Source: Ornithinimicrobium sp. INDO-MA30-4 | Lineage (GTDB): Bacteria; Actinomycetota; Actinomycetes; Actinomycetales; Dermatophilaceae | Length of the DNA stretch: 64,000 nucleotides | Reading direction: 5' to 3' | NCBI RefSeq assembly: GCF_021535045.1 | Contig: NZ_CP091056.1 | Span: forward strand, 1,860,001-1,924,000 | In this document: piece by piece, positions 41,572-51,620 of the stretch | Position numbering within the stretch: the first letter of the stretch is position 1 | How the letters are laid out: each line of letters starts with the position of its first letter | Translations under genes and position numbers: made by a program | The notes under the pieces: generated by a model | The model's input: the letters and a program-made list of their open reading frames with translations, nothing else | What the model was told of the DNA's origin: nothing | The model's database searches: none

Positions 41572-42990
41572 TCAGTCGCGGTTAACCCAGCGTCGGCGCA
41601 GATCTGTGACGATGTTCGTTGCCTTCTTCACGATCGGCTTGTCCAGCGTCTTACGCGCATCAGCAACAGCGGCATTCCATGGCGCGTCGTTGTACGTCGG
41701 ATACGGGTGGATCACCCGGCCAGGTCGCGAGTCTTAAGCCCCTTGGCCACGGCCAGCGTAATTTCTCCGAGACTTTCGCCTGCTCGCGGGCCGACGATTG
41801 TGGCGCCAACGATCTTGCCCGAGGAGTCCATTGCCAATCGGGCGAAGCCATCGGGCTGACCCTCAGCCGTGGCGCGGTCAGTGTGGCTGTGCTGCACGGT
41901 GCTGATCTGGATGCCGTCTGGAGCAGGGTTGGTCGCTACCCCGACGGCAGCAACCTCGGGATGAGTGAAGGTGACTCGCGGGATGGCCGAAGTGTCAACC
42001 TTGCGCGGCAAACCCAGGATGGCGTTGCTGGCCGCCAGGCTGCCGTGGCTGCTTGCGGTGTGGGTGAACTGGGGGTAGCCGCTGAGGTCGCCCGCCGCCC
42101 AGACCTTGGGGTTGGACTTGCTGCGTAGGTGCTCGTCAACATCGAAGAACCCGCCCTTGACGATCTCAACGCCCAACTTGTCCAGGCCAAAGCCCGTTGT
42201 GCGCGGGGAGCGCCCGACAGCGACGAGGAGGGTGCCAAACGGCACGCGCGCGCCACCTTCGAGCACTAGCTCGCGCCCTTCGACAGCGGACACATTCTGA
42301 CCCGTCATCAGCGTGACGCCGTCGGCCTCGAGCGCAGCAGCGACGAGGGCTCCAGCGTCCTCATCTTCACGCGGCATGATCCGGGGCGCGCCTTCGACGA
42401 TCGTGACCTTGGCACCTAGCCGGGCAAAGGCCTGGCCCAACTCGGAACCAATGCTGCCGCCGCCCAAGATGACCAGGTCATCCGGTAACTCGGTCAGGTC
42501 CCAGAGGGTTTCGCTGGTCAAGTAGTCGGCTTCGGCCAGGCCAGGAATCGGCGGCATGGCTGGCGTGGCCCCCATCGCCAGCAGCGCCTGGCTGAAGGTG
42601 ATGGTTTCGCCGTTGACCTCGAGCGTGGTCGGCGAGGTAAAGATCGCCTCCCCTGGATGACGTTCACTCCCGCGTCTTCGGTCGCTTCAAAAGAGTCGAC
42701 CGGGGCGATGTGGGCGATGGACTCGTGCACGTGACTCATCACAGCCGGGAAGTCGACCCTGACGTCGCTTGTCGTCACGCCAAACGCGGCCGAGTCGCGA
42801 GCAGTGGCCGCCGCAGCGCCAGCAGCGAGGAGAGCTTGGAGGGTACGCACCCGGTCCACAGGCAGTCACCGCCAGGGTTTTCCCGTTCAATCATCAGTAC
42901 GCGCGCGCCCAGACTCGCGGCAGTCTTTGCTCCGACGAGTCCGGCTGTGCCGCCACCAACGACGACGAGGTCCCAGGGCTGGTTATCCAT
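41572..42990 (-). CDS. Pyridine nucleotide-disulfide oxidoreductase (dihydrolipoyl dehydrogenase/MerA-like)
   Basis: About 473 residues. The FAD motif VVVGGGTAGLVGAKTAAS and the redox-active disulfide block GGDCLWTGCVPSK are at the N-terminus; the NAD-binding LVILGGGSIGSELGQAFARLG and VWAAGDLSGYPQFTH follow. The dimerisation domain ends DAPWNAAVADARK. The C-terminal vicinal Cys pair of mercuric reductase is absent and no mer genes are near, so it is more probably a disulfide or quinone reductase of unknown substrate. Frame changes lie near 42835, 42655 and 41716. Divergent from the next flavoprotein gene with a 17-bp gap. Confidence 0.87.
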
Positions 42991-43007
42991 GCGCTTAGTG
43001 TCGCAGC

Positions 43008-44124
43008 ATGTCTGCTGTTCAGCCTGATGACCCAACGCCCCAACGCCTTGTCTTGGTCGGCGCGGGGCACACACCTCCACCTCTTGCGGCACGCCGATGA
43101 CCTTCGGGCAGCTGGATTTTTAATCAAGCTCGTGGCTCCCACCTCCTTCCGCTACAGCGGAGTTGCAGTTTCCACCTCGACCGGGGCCCTGCCTGAAAAC
43201 TATGGCCTGATCGATGTCAGCGCCTTGGCCAGAAACCACGCTGTGGATCACATCGCCGAGCGCATGGTGGATGTGGATAGAGATGCCCGGGTCGTCATCA
43301 CGGCGGAGAGCCAACGGATCCCCTACGACATCCTGTCGCTTAACCTCGGGAGCCAAGCCAGCAGCGAGAGCATCGACGTCGCGCCAGAGGTGACGCGGAT
43401 CAAGCCGCTCGATGAGTTAGCCACACTCACCAACCGCCTCGACCGGGCACGCATGATCACCATCGTTGGCGGCGGCCCGACCGCCATGGAATTGGCTGGC
43501 AACCTCAGCGCGAGCACCGGGCGCACGGTTCGGGTGGTCGAAGCGGGGCCCAGGTTGGCCTCAGCGTTGCCACCCAAGGCCAGCGCCGCCATTGCCAAAC
43601 TGCTGGCCAAACGAGGCGTAGAGGTCATCCTCAACTCTCACGTCGCCGCCTTAGACGCGGATCAGGTCACAACCACTGATGGGTCGACTTACCTCCATGA
43701 TCTGGCTGTTCTCGCCACCGGCCTCACCGCGTCCCCCGCACCAGCAGGTCTTGGCGGACCTCACGGCATACCGGTGCGGGGGACGTTGCAGCACCGCGAT
43801 GACGATGACATTTATGCGTGCGGTGACGTTGCCGACTTCCTGCCTGGCGCGCTGCCCAAGCTTGGTGTCTATGGGGTGAGGCAGGGGCCAGTTTTGTTGC
43901 GCAACTTAGTTGCCCGGGCAGTGGGCGAGCCGCACGAACCCTTTGAGCCACAGCGTTCCGCGCTGCAAGTTATCGATTTGGGTGCGACTCTAGGTTTAGC
44001 GGTGCGCGGCCGGTGGTGGTGGCTTGGCCGTGCACCGCTGCACCTCAAACGCAGGATTGACGCCCGGTGGCTGGCCCGGGTGGAGAGTAGAGGCGTGCCG
44101 TCAGACCCTCGCTCTACCCAGTGA
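43008..44124 (+). CDS. FAD/NAD(P)-dependent oxidoreductase of the NDH-2/AIF type
   Basis: About 371 residues. It starts MSAVQPDDPTPQRLVLVG, with the FAD loop GAGHTHLHLLRHADDL. The second nucleotide-binding loop is ITIVGGGPTAMELAGNLSAS, and the C-terminal FAD contact is IYACGDVADFLPGALPKLG. Relatives include selenide-water-dikinase-linked and NADH:quinone oxidoreductases (Ndh2). There is no membrane segment, but a hydrophobic/basic C-terminus (GRWWWLGRAPLHLKRR) may touch the membrane. One frame change lies near 43072. The stop is 6 bp before the TVP38-type gene. Confidence 0.84.
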
Positions 44125-44130
44125 CTCAAG

Positions 44131-44747
44131 GTGATTCTGCTGCTCGTGATCTTCGGGGGCCTCTGGTGGGCGGTCGAAGCATTCGGCCTAGGTAGCGGCG
44201 AAATCCAAGAGCACGTGGACGACTCAGGGGCATGGGGTCCGCTGGTGTTCTTTGGCCTGTATTCGACGCTCGCCCTGTTGCCCGTCCCCAAAGCCGTGCT
44301 CAGCATCTTGGGCGGCACTCTGTTTGGCATGGTCGGCGGGCTGCTCTTGTCATGGGGCGCCGCCATGGTGGGGGCATGCGCTTCGTTCTATCTGGCTCGC
44401 AGCCTGGGTGCCGAGGCCGTCGAAAACTCAGTGCTGGCCGGCTCGATAAAGCCCTCAAGGTGCTCGAAGGCAATGGGATGACGGCCATCCTGACACTCCG
44501 GCTGATCCCGATCGTGCCGTTCACCGCGATAAACTACGGCGCTGGCCTGTCCAGTGTCCGCTTCCGCGACTACTTCTTTGGCAGCGCGCTCGGCATGATC
44601 CCCGGCAGCATCGCCTACGTCGCGGTCGGCGCCTACGCCTCGACCAACCTATGGATTGTCGGCGGTGCAACAACCGCACTGGTGTTGATGGTTGTCGGTG
44701 GCGCGTTCTATGGTCGCCGGTATGCCCGCAAACTTCCCAACCCGTGA
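44131..44747 (+). CDS. TVP38/TMEM64 family membrane protein
   Basis: About 205 residues with five or six membrane segments. The family core is seen in LVFFGLYSTLALLPVPKAVLS, LGGTLFGMVGGLLLSWGAAM, GACASFYLARSLGAEAVE and RLIPIVPFTAINYGAGLS. The GTG at 44131 is the only start after the in-frame TGA at 44122. The family is related to DedA and is now linked to lipid scrambling or transport. One frame change lies near 44445. It overlaps the dehydratase gene by 26 bp. Confidence 0.86.
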
Positions 44748-45630
44748 GCAGATCACCGCTGCCCATTCGCTGATCGAGGGCTACATTCGCCGCACTCCGG
44801 TCATCAACGTGACCCTGCCTAGCGGGCAAGGCGTGACCCTCAAACTGGAGTTGCTACAGCACACGAGCTCATTCAAGCCTCGTGGAGCGTTCTTCAATGC
44901 CCTGAGCGCCAGCGAGCGCCCAACCAGTCTGGTGGCGGCATCTGGGGGCAATCATGGTTTGGCTGTGGCGTACGTAGGGCAGGAGCTGGGCATACCCGCG
45001 CGAATATTCGTCCCGACGACTGCTCCGGCCGTCAAGGTTGAGCGCCTCGGCCGACTCGGGGCGCAGGTCAATCAAATCGGGACCCGGTATGCGGAGGCAC
45101 TGGAAGCCAGCAAGGCTGCGGCTGGGGAGGCCGGCGCGTTGGCCATCCACGCCTACGACACGATGGCCACTGTCACCGGCCAAGGCAGCACCGGCCTCGA
45201 GATCGAAGAGCAAACGCGGCCTGGCACGGTCTTGGTGGCAGTTGGCGGCGGTGGACTGATCGGTGGAGTGTCCTCGTGGTTTGTCGGTCAACGCAAGATC
45301 GTTGCCGTTGAGCCGCACGGGTGTCCCACGATGCACACTGCGCTGGCCGCAGGGTGGCCCGTGCCGGTCAACCCAAGCGGCCTCGCGGCTGACTCGCTTG
45401 GTGCCAGCGTCATCGGCGAAGTGGGCTTTGCCGCGGCTCAGGCCGCTGAGGTTATCTCGGTGCTCATTGAGGAAGACGCCATTCGGGCCGCCCAAACCTG
45501 GCTCTGGGATGAGGTCCGGATCGCTGCTGAGCCTGGTGGAGCAGTCGCGTTGGCTGCCTTGATGAGTGGTGCATACCGGCCTGCAGAGGGTGAAGAGATC
45601 ACCGTCATCGTGTGCGGCGGCAACGGCTGA
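44722..45630 (+). CDS. PLP-dependent threonine/serine dehydratase-like protein
   Basis: 302 residues, intact. The PLP lysine is in LLQHTSSFKPRGAFFNAL; the phosphate-binding glycine loop is LVAVGGGGLIGG; the substrate loop is SGGNHGLAVAYVG. It has the catalytic fold of tryptophan-synthase-beta-type enzymes with no C-terminal ACT domain, like threonine dehydratase or serine racemase. It deaminates threonine or serine or opens an analogous amino acid. The ATG at 44722 overlaps the preceding gene. Confidence 0.88.
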   Translation: MPANFPTREQITAAHSLIEGYIRRTPVINVTLPSGQGVTLKLELLQHTSSFKPRGAFFNALSASERPTSLVAASGGNHGLAVAYVGQELGIPARIFVPTTAPAVKVERLGRLGAQVNQIGTRYAEALEASKAAAGEAGALAIHAYDTMATVTGQGSTGLEIEEQTRPGTVLVAVGGGGLIGGVSSWFVGQRKIVAVEPHGCPTMHTALAAGWPVPVNPSGLAADSLGASVIGEVGFAAAQAAEVISVLIEEDAIRAAQTWLWDEVRIAAEPGGAVALAALMSGAYRPAEGEEITVIVCGGNG

Positions 45631-45654
45631 TCGAGCCCAAGGCATACTCACTGC

Positions 45655-46130
45655 ATGGCATTCACCGAGACAGACCGACAGCACCTGCGGCGCTGCGTTG
45701 ACCTTGCGGCTGAGGCAGTCGCGGATGGCGACGAACCCCTGGCTCGGTGCTCGTCGACAAGGATGGCCTCGTGCTCTTTGAAGACCGAAACCGGGTCAAA
45801 GACGGCGACCACACGCGGCATCCTGAGTTGGCGATTGCCCAGTGGGCGGGGGCGAATATGGCTCCCGCTGACCGCGCTGAGGCAACGGTCTACACCTCAG
45901 GCGAGCATTGCCCGATGTGCGCAGCCGCCCATGGGTGGGTCGGGCTGGGCCGCATTGTTTTTGCGTCATCCACGCCTCAATTGACCCAGTGGCTCAGCGA
46001 TCTTGGCTTGCCAGCCGGGCGCGTCGCACCTCTGCCAATCAGCGTGGTTGCCCCCGGCGTGCCAACAGAAGGACCGGTGGCGGAGTTCGCCGACGAAATC
46101 CGGGCCCTACACGTGCTCGCTCACCGCTGA
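45655..46130 (+). CDS. Cytidine/nucleoside deaminase family protein
   Basis: About 158 residues. The zinc site is visible: HxE in DHTRHPELAIAQW and the C-x-x-C in TSGEHCPMCAAAHGWVG. This is the pattern of guanine/tRNA-adenosine/dCMP-type deaminases. It hydrolyses an amino group on a nucleobase; the guanine-deaminase subgroup is most likely from TSGEHCPMCAA, but the substrate is not certain. One frame change lies near 45748. The 3' end overlaps the convergent SdpI-like gene by 24 bp. Confidence 0.85.
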
Positions 46131-46483
46131 AGCGGCCCGGTTGCCTAAGAAGCCGCCGATGAGCAGCAAGATGCCGGAGACAACAAAGGCGACCGAGGCG
46201 ATGACCCCAGCCGCGTATTCAGCCCGGTCTGCGGCCACCAGATAGAGCATCCCGGTCGTCGCTGCGCCGACAAGGGCCTGCACGGCACCTGCCAGCAACC
46301 ACGGGGCAGCCGTGCGATGCATCGCCTGCCAACAAGCTTCGCAGTGCTTGGAGGCCTTGGTGCGCAGACCAGCAAATCCATTGCGTGGCAGCGTGTTCTG
46401 CAGCGCCTTGTGCCGGATGACCAGCATCAACGCGCCGATAGCCACCAATGCGAGGTCAGGGTGCGGACGAGATCCCACGTCAT
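46107..46483 (-). CDS. SdpI family membrane protein
   Basis: About 125 residues with three membrane segments. The family motif PRNGFAGLRTKASKHCEACWQAMHR is followed by AAPWLLAGAVQALVGAA and VIASVAFVVSGILLLIGGFLG. SdpI homologues confer immunity to the SdpC toxin in Bacillus, but the family is broad and function here is unknown. I favour the ATG at 46483, which has GAAAGG about 10 bases upstream; a frame change near 46465 joins it to the body. It follows the amylosucrase gene by 45 bp. Confidence 0.7.
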
Positions 46484-46528
46484 ACGAGGTTGTGCCTTTC
46501 AATCGCCAACGTTGTCTCCTTGACCTGA

Positions 46529-48493
46529 TCAGGCAGTGAGCCACATCGCCTGATACGGCGCCAATTTAATGTCCTCAAACTCGGTCACCTCGGGCACATT
46601 GCCAGCGAGATGGTCGGTCATGGCGTGCGGCTCAACCCCCTGGGCATCAACCCACCAGGTCGGGACGTATGCCTCGTGCTCGGTCATGTTGTAAAGCCCA
46701 ACCATGGTGCCAAGAGGGTGTCGTCGCACGACGCCCAGGACGCCGCGGTCAGTCGTCGGAACGGCATGAGCCGGGACATCCGCGTGCAGGTGTGGCAACT
46801 GGCCCCGCTTCTCCACCATCGCGCTGATGCCTTGATAGATGCGATCCGCCGGAGATTCGGGGTAATCGCCGAGCGCGCGCACCGCGGCCCAATCGAGCGC
46901 TGGGCGATGCGCCCACCGATTGTCTTCGGCAAATTCGGGCAGGTTGTCCCAGTTGGGGTCATTCAACGTGCCAATCTCGTCACCAGACCAGATGACCGGC
47001 AGCCCGCCCCAGCCAAACATCAGTGCGTGGGCGACCAACACTCGCCCGACTGCGTCGTTGAGTCGACCATCTTCGCCTGCCTCGGCCGCGAGGCCCACAC
47101 CACAGAGGCTGGCCGTGGTGCCACTAACGCGCTTGTCGCCGGTTGCCGGGTTGTGCTGGAAGACCAAACCGTCAGCAAAGAGCCATCAAAATTGCCGGTA
47201 TAGAACTCCGACAAGAAGCCTCGGTGCTCAAACCCGTTAAGTTGGACCGCGGCCGCGTCGCCGTCATCAATCGCCCAGCCAATGTCGTCGTGGCACCGCG
47301 CGTAGGTGACCCACGCCGTTGAGCCGGGGATATCGGGGATCTGCGCCAGGGCGTGCGCGGCCAGCGTGACGTCCCGGCTGGCGAGCATGGACCAGATCTG
47401 GACCATGAGGCTGTTGTGATAGGCCAGGTCGCTGACCTTGCCGTAGTGCTGACCGCGACCCAAGTAGTGCACCAAGTCCCCTGGGCCCACGATGGCTTCA
47501 GCCTTGAACGCCACGGCTGGGGCAGCAATCCGGGCGACGGCTCGCAGTGCCTGGGTTATTTGGTGGACTTCAGGCTGGTTCTGACAGTTAGTGCCCTTGC
47601 GCTTCCACATGAAGGCAATCGCGTCTAGCCGTAGGACCTCCACCCCAAGGTTGGCCAGGTTCAAAATCACGTCGGCCATCTCGCAGAATACGGCTGGATT
47701 GCTCCAGTTCAGATCCCACTGATAGTCGTTGAACGTCGTCCAGACCCAGCCTTCCAACTCGTCGTCCCAGGTAAAGTTGCCGGGGGCGAAGTCGGGGAAG
47801 ACCTCAGGCAGGGTCGCTTCGTATGCGTCGGGCTCTTCGCGGTCTGCGTAGACATGGAAGTACTCCCGGTAGGCCGCGTCGCCAGCTTGGCTTTCAGCGC
47901 CCACTCGTGCTCTTTGGCTACGTGGTTGAGCACCAGGTCAAGGCACAAACTGATGTCGCTAGCGCGCAATGTGCCCGTCAGATTGGCCAGGTCCTGGATA
48001 TCCCCCAGGTCCTCGCGCACCGCGCGGTAGTCCGCCACCGCATAACCGCCGTCGTTTGGCGCTGGCCGAGGCTTGAGGAGCGGCATCAGGTGCAGGTACG
48101 TGACGCCCAACCCGCGGAGGTGATCAACCTTTTCGGCCACTCCGGCGAGACCAGTGCCAGGTTCGGCATACCGCTCGGTGTACGCCGCGTACCCAACCAT
48201 CGTCTCCTGCCGGAACCAGTCAGGCTCTAAGAGTCGGCGCTCATCCAGCGCATGCAGATCGTCGCTGCGCTCCGCAAAGGCCCGGCTGCTAGCTCCAACG
48301 CCCGGCCGGCCGCAGCCTCCGGGTCGGGGTAAATCGACAGCCCCGACACCAATGTGGGCCACCAGCGCCGAGCGCGGAGCACGAACGTGGTCTGCCGGTG
48401 TTCGGGGAGGGTGCCGAGCAACTCACGAATTGCTTCGGCCTGCGGGCTGGGAACATCTGCAGGAAGGTTCATGGAAAGGTTTGGGTCTGCCAT
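46529..48493 (-). CDS. Amylosucrase-type GH13 alpha-amylase family enzyme
   Basis: About 655 residues, the usual amylosucrase length. GH13 barrel motifs are in order: [26 protein letters not shown] (nucleophile Asp), [14 protein letters not shown] (acid/base Glu) and [14 protein letters not shown] (Asp). Amylosucrase-like text includes [19 protein letters not shown] and [18 protein letters not shown]. The enzyme polymerises glucose from sucrose into alpha-1,4-glucan, or hydrolyses sucrose. Frame changes lie near 48297, 47885 and 47165. A small membrane-protein ORF lies 12 bp upstream. No sugar transporter is adjacent. Confidence 0.9.
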
Positions 48494-48505
48494 GGTTCCT
48501 TAGCT

Positions 48506-48619
48506 TCAGTTGAAATACAGGGCGTAAATGATCGCGGGAACGGGCAGCGTGAGGGCAACGATCAGCACAATGGCGATGAAGCGTCGACGCCTGTTGTAGC
48601 CATCTTCGTGTTCCAGCAT
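48506..48619 (-). CDS. Putative 37-residue single-span membrane protein
   Basis: MLEHEDGYNRRRRF is followed by a hydrophobic stretch (IAIVLIVALTLPVPAIIYAL) and ends YFN. GAGAGGGG lies 7 bases before the ATG. It is 12 bp upstream of the amylosucrase start on the same strand and may be co-transcribed. A positive-inside start with one membrane helix is plausible for a real small protein. No homologue is recognised. Confidence 0.5.
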   Translation of the reverse strand: MLEHEDGYNRRRRFIAIVLIVALTLPVPAIIYALYFN

Positions 48620-48746
48620 TCGCGGGCCCCTCTCTCTTTGGTTTGCGCCATAAGTCTAGGGGCCATGCCTGACACTACGAATCCCTGAGCGCTATAGCCA
48701 TATTTGCACCTATTGTCTGAAACTAGATTCACATAGATAGCGGCAG

Positions 48747-49197
48747 ATGATCCGGTCGCACCCATCGGCATTCAGGATCTTCGCCGCGCGGAACTGCGCC
48801 CAAGCCACTGAGGCCGCGGAGCTGACCCGCCACCCTGACCCCGAGGTGGCACTGATCGGCGTGGATGCCTGTGCCGCTGTCATAGATGACGCGCTGGCGG
48901 CCAGTCGTCGCCAGGGGTATGACGTGGAGGCAGGGTGCCTCTCGACATTATTGATGTCGAATGCATCGGGCCATTGGTCGCCACCGCGATCACCGTGGAC
49001 GAAGGCCTAGAGGTCAACAACCTTCGTTGCGCTGACTTCGCCGACCTCAGCGGCTCACAGTTCAACGGGCAAGGCGCCCGGAATCGCGAAGGTGGACCGC
49101 TTCGGATCCGACACCCGAATTTGCCCATGGAGCGAACATGGACAAGGTCCGTAAGGGCGGCAAGCCACCCAAGCCACCCCGCGGCGGGGCCTTGTGA
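48747..49197 (+). CDS. Hypothetical protein
   Basis: A helical start (ATEAAELTRHPDPEVALIGV DACAAVID in two parts) is followed, after a frame change near 48932, by PLDIIDVECIGPLVATAITV, EVNNLRCADFADLSGSQF, and a basic Pro-rich end (KPPKPPRGGAL) after another change near 49085. No family is recognised. About 150 residues in total. The TGA at 49195-49197 gives the end and lies 9 bp before the convergent DUF808 gene. It may be real with sequencing errors, or decaying. Confidence 0.45.
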
Positions 49198-49206
49198 CGT
49201 CTTCAG

Positions 49207-50168
49207 TTACGCGTCGTGCTTGGCTTCAGCCTTGTCCTTGCGCGGGATCAGGTGCATGACTGCCACGACGACCGCACCGACAATGAGTCCGAGGATGGCC
49301 GAGGCGACCGTGTTGGTCAGCCAACCCAAGAAGCCGCCAAGCGCACCGGTGGCTGCGTGCACCATTTCTTCTAGGTGGTGCACTGCGTCGTAGAGAACGT
49401 GCCACCCCAACTCATCAATGCCAACAAGCACGATGTGGCCACCCACCCACAACATGGCTGCGACGCCAATCGTTGAGAGCCCCTTCATCACCGCAGGCAT
49501 TGCCTTGACCAGGCCGCGGCCGACCTTTGGGAAAACTCAGAGGAGCGCTGGCTGAGCGCGAGGCCGATGTCGTCCATCTTGACGATCAAGCCCACTGCGC
49601 CATAAACCAACGCAGTGATGCCCAGCGCAACCAAGACCATGATGGCCAATCGCGAAAAGAACGGCTCGTCGGCAACTTCGTTGAGCGAAATCACCATGAT
49701 CTCTGCCGACAAGATGAGGTCAGTGCGGATGGCACCCGAGACCATCTTGTCTTCGTGCTCGGGGCCCTTCTCGATGACCGGCGTCTTCACTTCTTCGGTG
49801 CCGTGGTGGCCAGGGCCGAATTTTTCCCAAAGCTTTTCAGCGCCCTCATAGCAGAGGAACGTGCCACCCAGCATGAGGATCGGAGTCAACGCCCACGGCG
49901 CAAACTGACTCAGCAGCATGATGATCGGCAGGATGATCAGCAATTTGTTGCGGATGGAGCCGATCGCGATCTTTTTGATCATCGGCAGCTCGCGCTTGGC
50001 CGCGAAGCCGTCGACATAGCGCGGCGTCACCGCTGCATCGTCAACAACAACACCGATCGCCTTCGAGCTAGCCCGGCCCGCTGCCGCACCCACATCGTCG
50101 ATTGAAGCAGCCGCAATCTTGGCGATCGCCGCAACGTCATCGAGCAGGGCGACAAGTCCGCCGCTCAT
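49207..50168 (-). CDS. DUF808 family inner-membrane protein (YedI-like)
   Basis: About 320 residues. MSGGLVALLDDVAAIAKIAAAS is the characteristic start, with SSKAIGVVVDDAAVTPRYV and FLCYEGAEKLWEK following. Six or so membrane segments are visible (KLLIILPIIMLLSQFAPWAL; LAIMVLVALGITALVYGAVG). Function unknown. One frame change lies near 49540. It is divergent from the EVE-domain gene, with 125 bp between starts. Confidence 0.88.
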
Positions 50169-50293
50169 CGACCAATCTCCATCTCACACAAGTCCATACC
50201 CACAGACTAACGAGCGCACTGACATACCCACGAAATGCTGGGCAAACACCGGGAGCGAACAGGCCTGTCAGACCCCCTAGACATACCCAACTC

Positions 50294-50722
50294 ATGACGG
50301 GATGGCTTGGGATTATTTCGGCAGATCACGCGCAACGGGGCGTCAAAATGGGGATTGGCCAGATTGGCCATGGCAAACGTGGACCACTGGCGCGATTGAA
50401 GGCCGGCGACACCTTGATCTACTACTGCCCGACCCAGGAGCGCGCTGGAAAGGCAAAACTGCAGCAGTTCACGGCCTTTGGTACGGTCTCTGACGATGAG
50501 ATATGGCAAGCCGATGAGCTCTCACTCCAGCCATATCGTCGGCGCATTAAATACGCCAGCGTCACCCCGACGCCGCTCGCTGAGGTCAAGGATCACCTCG
50601 ATCTCACTGCGGCGCGCAACTGGGGATACCAACTGCGGCTGGGCTTAGTGCAGCTAAGTGACCGTGACGTATCCACGCTGGCGACGGCTATGGGCGTCTC
50701 TGGTGATAGCGTTTCTATTTAG
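50294..50722 (+). CDS. EVE domain protein (UPF0310)
   Basis: 142 residues, intact. The start MTGWLGIISADHAQRGVKMG and ARLKAGDTLIYYCPTQERAG fit the EVE (PUA-like) fold, and QPYRRRIKYASVTPTPLAEV is the conserved core. EVE domains bind modified nucleobases in RNA or DNA and often occur in defence or RNA-modification contexts. Here it stands alone between DUF808 and siderophore-protein genes, with no nuclease partner. I chose the ATG at 50294; earlier in-frame codons are implausible. Confidence 0.85.
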   Translation: MTGWLGIISADHAQRGVKMGIGQIGHGKRGPLARLKAGDTLIYYCPTQERAGKAKLQQFTAFGTVSDDEIWQADELSLQPYRRRIKYASVTPTPLAEVKDHLDLTAARNWGYQLRLGLVQLSDRDVSTLATAMGVSGDSVSI

Positions 50723-50753
50723 ATAAGATCCACCTGTTCTAAATGGAGTGTGC

Positions 50754-51556
50754 ATGCAGATCGTTGCCGAAGACGCGAAGTCGGCCCGTATTGGGCACGA
50801 GATTCGCCCCAGGGCCATCACCGTTGAGTCCGTCATACCCCTGGCAGACCAGATGGTCCGGATCCGATTCGGTGGCGATGACCTGCGGGATCTGCCCACC
50901 GCCTCAGCAAAGGACCACGTCAAGCTCCTTTTTGACTGGAATGCGGATGGCACCCCAAGTTGCCGACTCCCGGCACGGGCATTCAAGACCTGGCGGTGCG
51001 CGACTACACGATCCGCGAGTTAAACCGAGTCGAGCCATTCCTCGATATCGACTTTGTGCTGCACGATCACGGGATCGCCGGTCGCTGGGCCCAAACGGCC
51101 AAGCGCGGTGACCAACTCGGTTGCCTTGGCCCGCGTGGATCCATGGTGGTCAAGGACGTCTTCGATTGGTATGTCTTCGCAGCCGATGAGACCTCGCTGC
51201 CAGCCCTCGGGCGCTGGGTAGGTGAGTTGCGGCCTGAGACCTCTGCCCACGCATACATCGAGGTGGCGAATGCTGACGCAGAGATCACGCTGCATTCCGC
51301 GGCCGACCTCACGGTGACCTGGCTGCACCGCGATGGCGCTGCAGCCGGCACGACGACAAAGTTGGCGGAGGCCGTGCGCGGCCATGAGATGCCAAATCTG
51401 GACGGCTACGTATGGGCCGCTGGCGAGGCCGGCTCGATCAAACCGATCCGCCACTATTTGGCCGATGAGGCTGGACTGGACCGCGCCAACTGGGATGTTG
51501 ATGGCTATTGGCGACTCAACGTCAGCAACTTCGACCACCACGGCGACGAAGACTGA
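50754..51556 (+). CDS. Siderophore-interacting protein (FAD-binding ferric-siderophore reductase type)
   Basis: About 267 residues. The FAD-binding 9 domain (IRPRAITVESVIPLADQMV; RDYTIRELN, the flavin-contacting R-x-Y-T) is followed by the SIP C-terminal domain (WYVFAADETSLPALGRWV; YVWAAGEAGSIKPIRHYL; WDVDGYWRL). Such proteins reduce Fe3+-siderophores to release iron in the cytoplasm. GGAG lies 5 bases before the ATG. One frame change lies near 50957. No siderophore synthesis or uptake genes are in the window and no iron box is visible. Confidence 0.9.
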
Positions 51557-51620
51557 ACTTCGACTCCCCAGCCCCGCAGCACCATTCCCCGTGTCGGTCC
51601 TCACCGCTAGGGTTGCACTC

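Noticed and set aside
41572..42990. Mercuric reductase and a mercury-resistance locus
   Set aside because: The disulfide motif fits many family members; there is no N-terminal HMA domain, no C-terminal Cys pair, and no merR, merT or merP nearby.
46107..46483. SdpI-like protein as immunity for a nearby SdpC toxin
   Set aside because: No sdpA, sdpB or sdpC-like gene is adjacent; SdpI-domain proteins are widespread without toxins.
50294..50722. EVE protein as part of a restriction or defence system
   Set aside because: Neighbours are DUF808 and a siderophore protein; there is no nuclease, methyltransferase or helicase partner in place.
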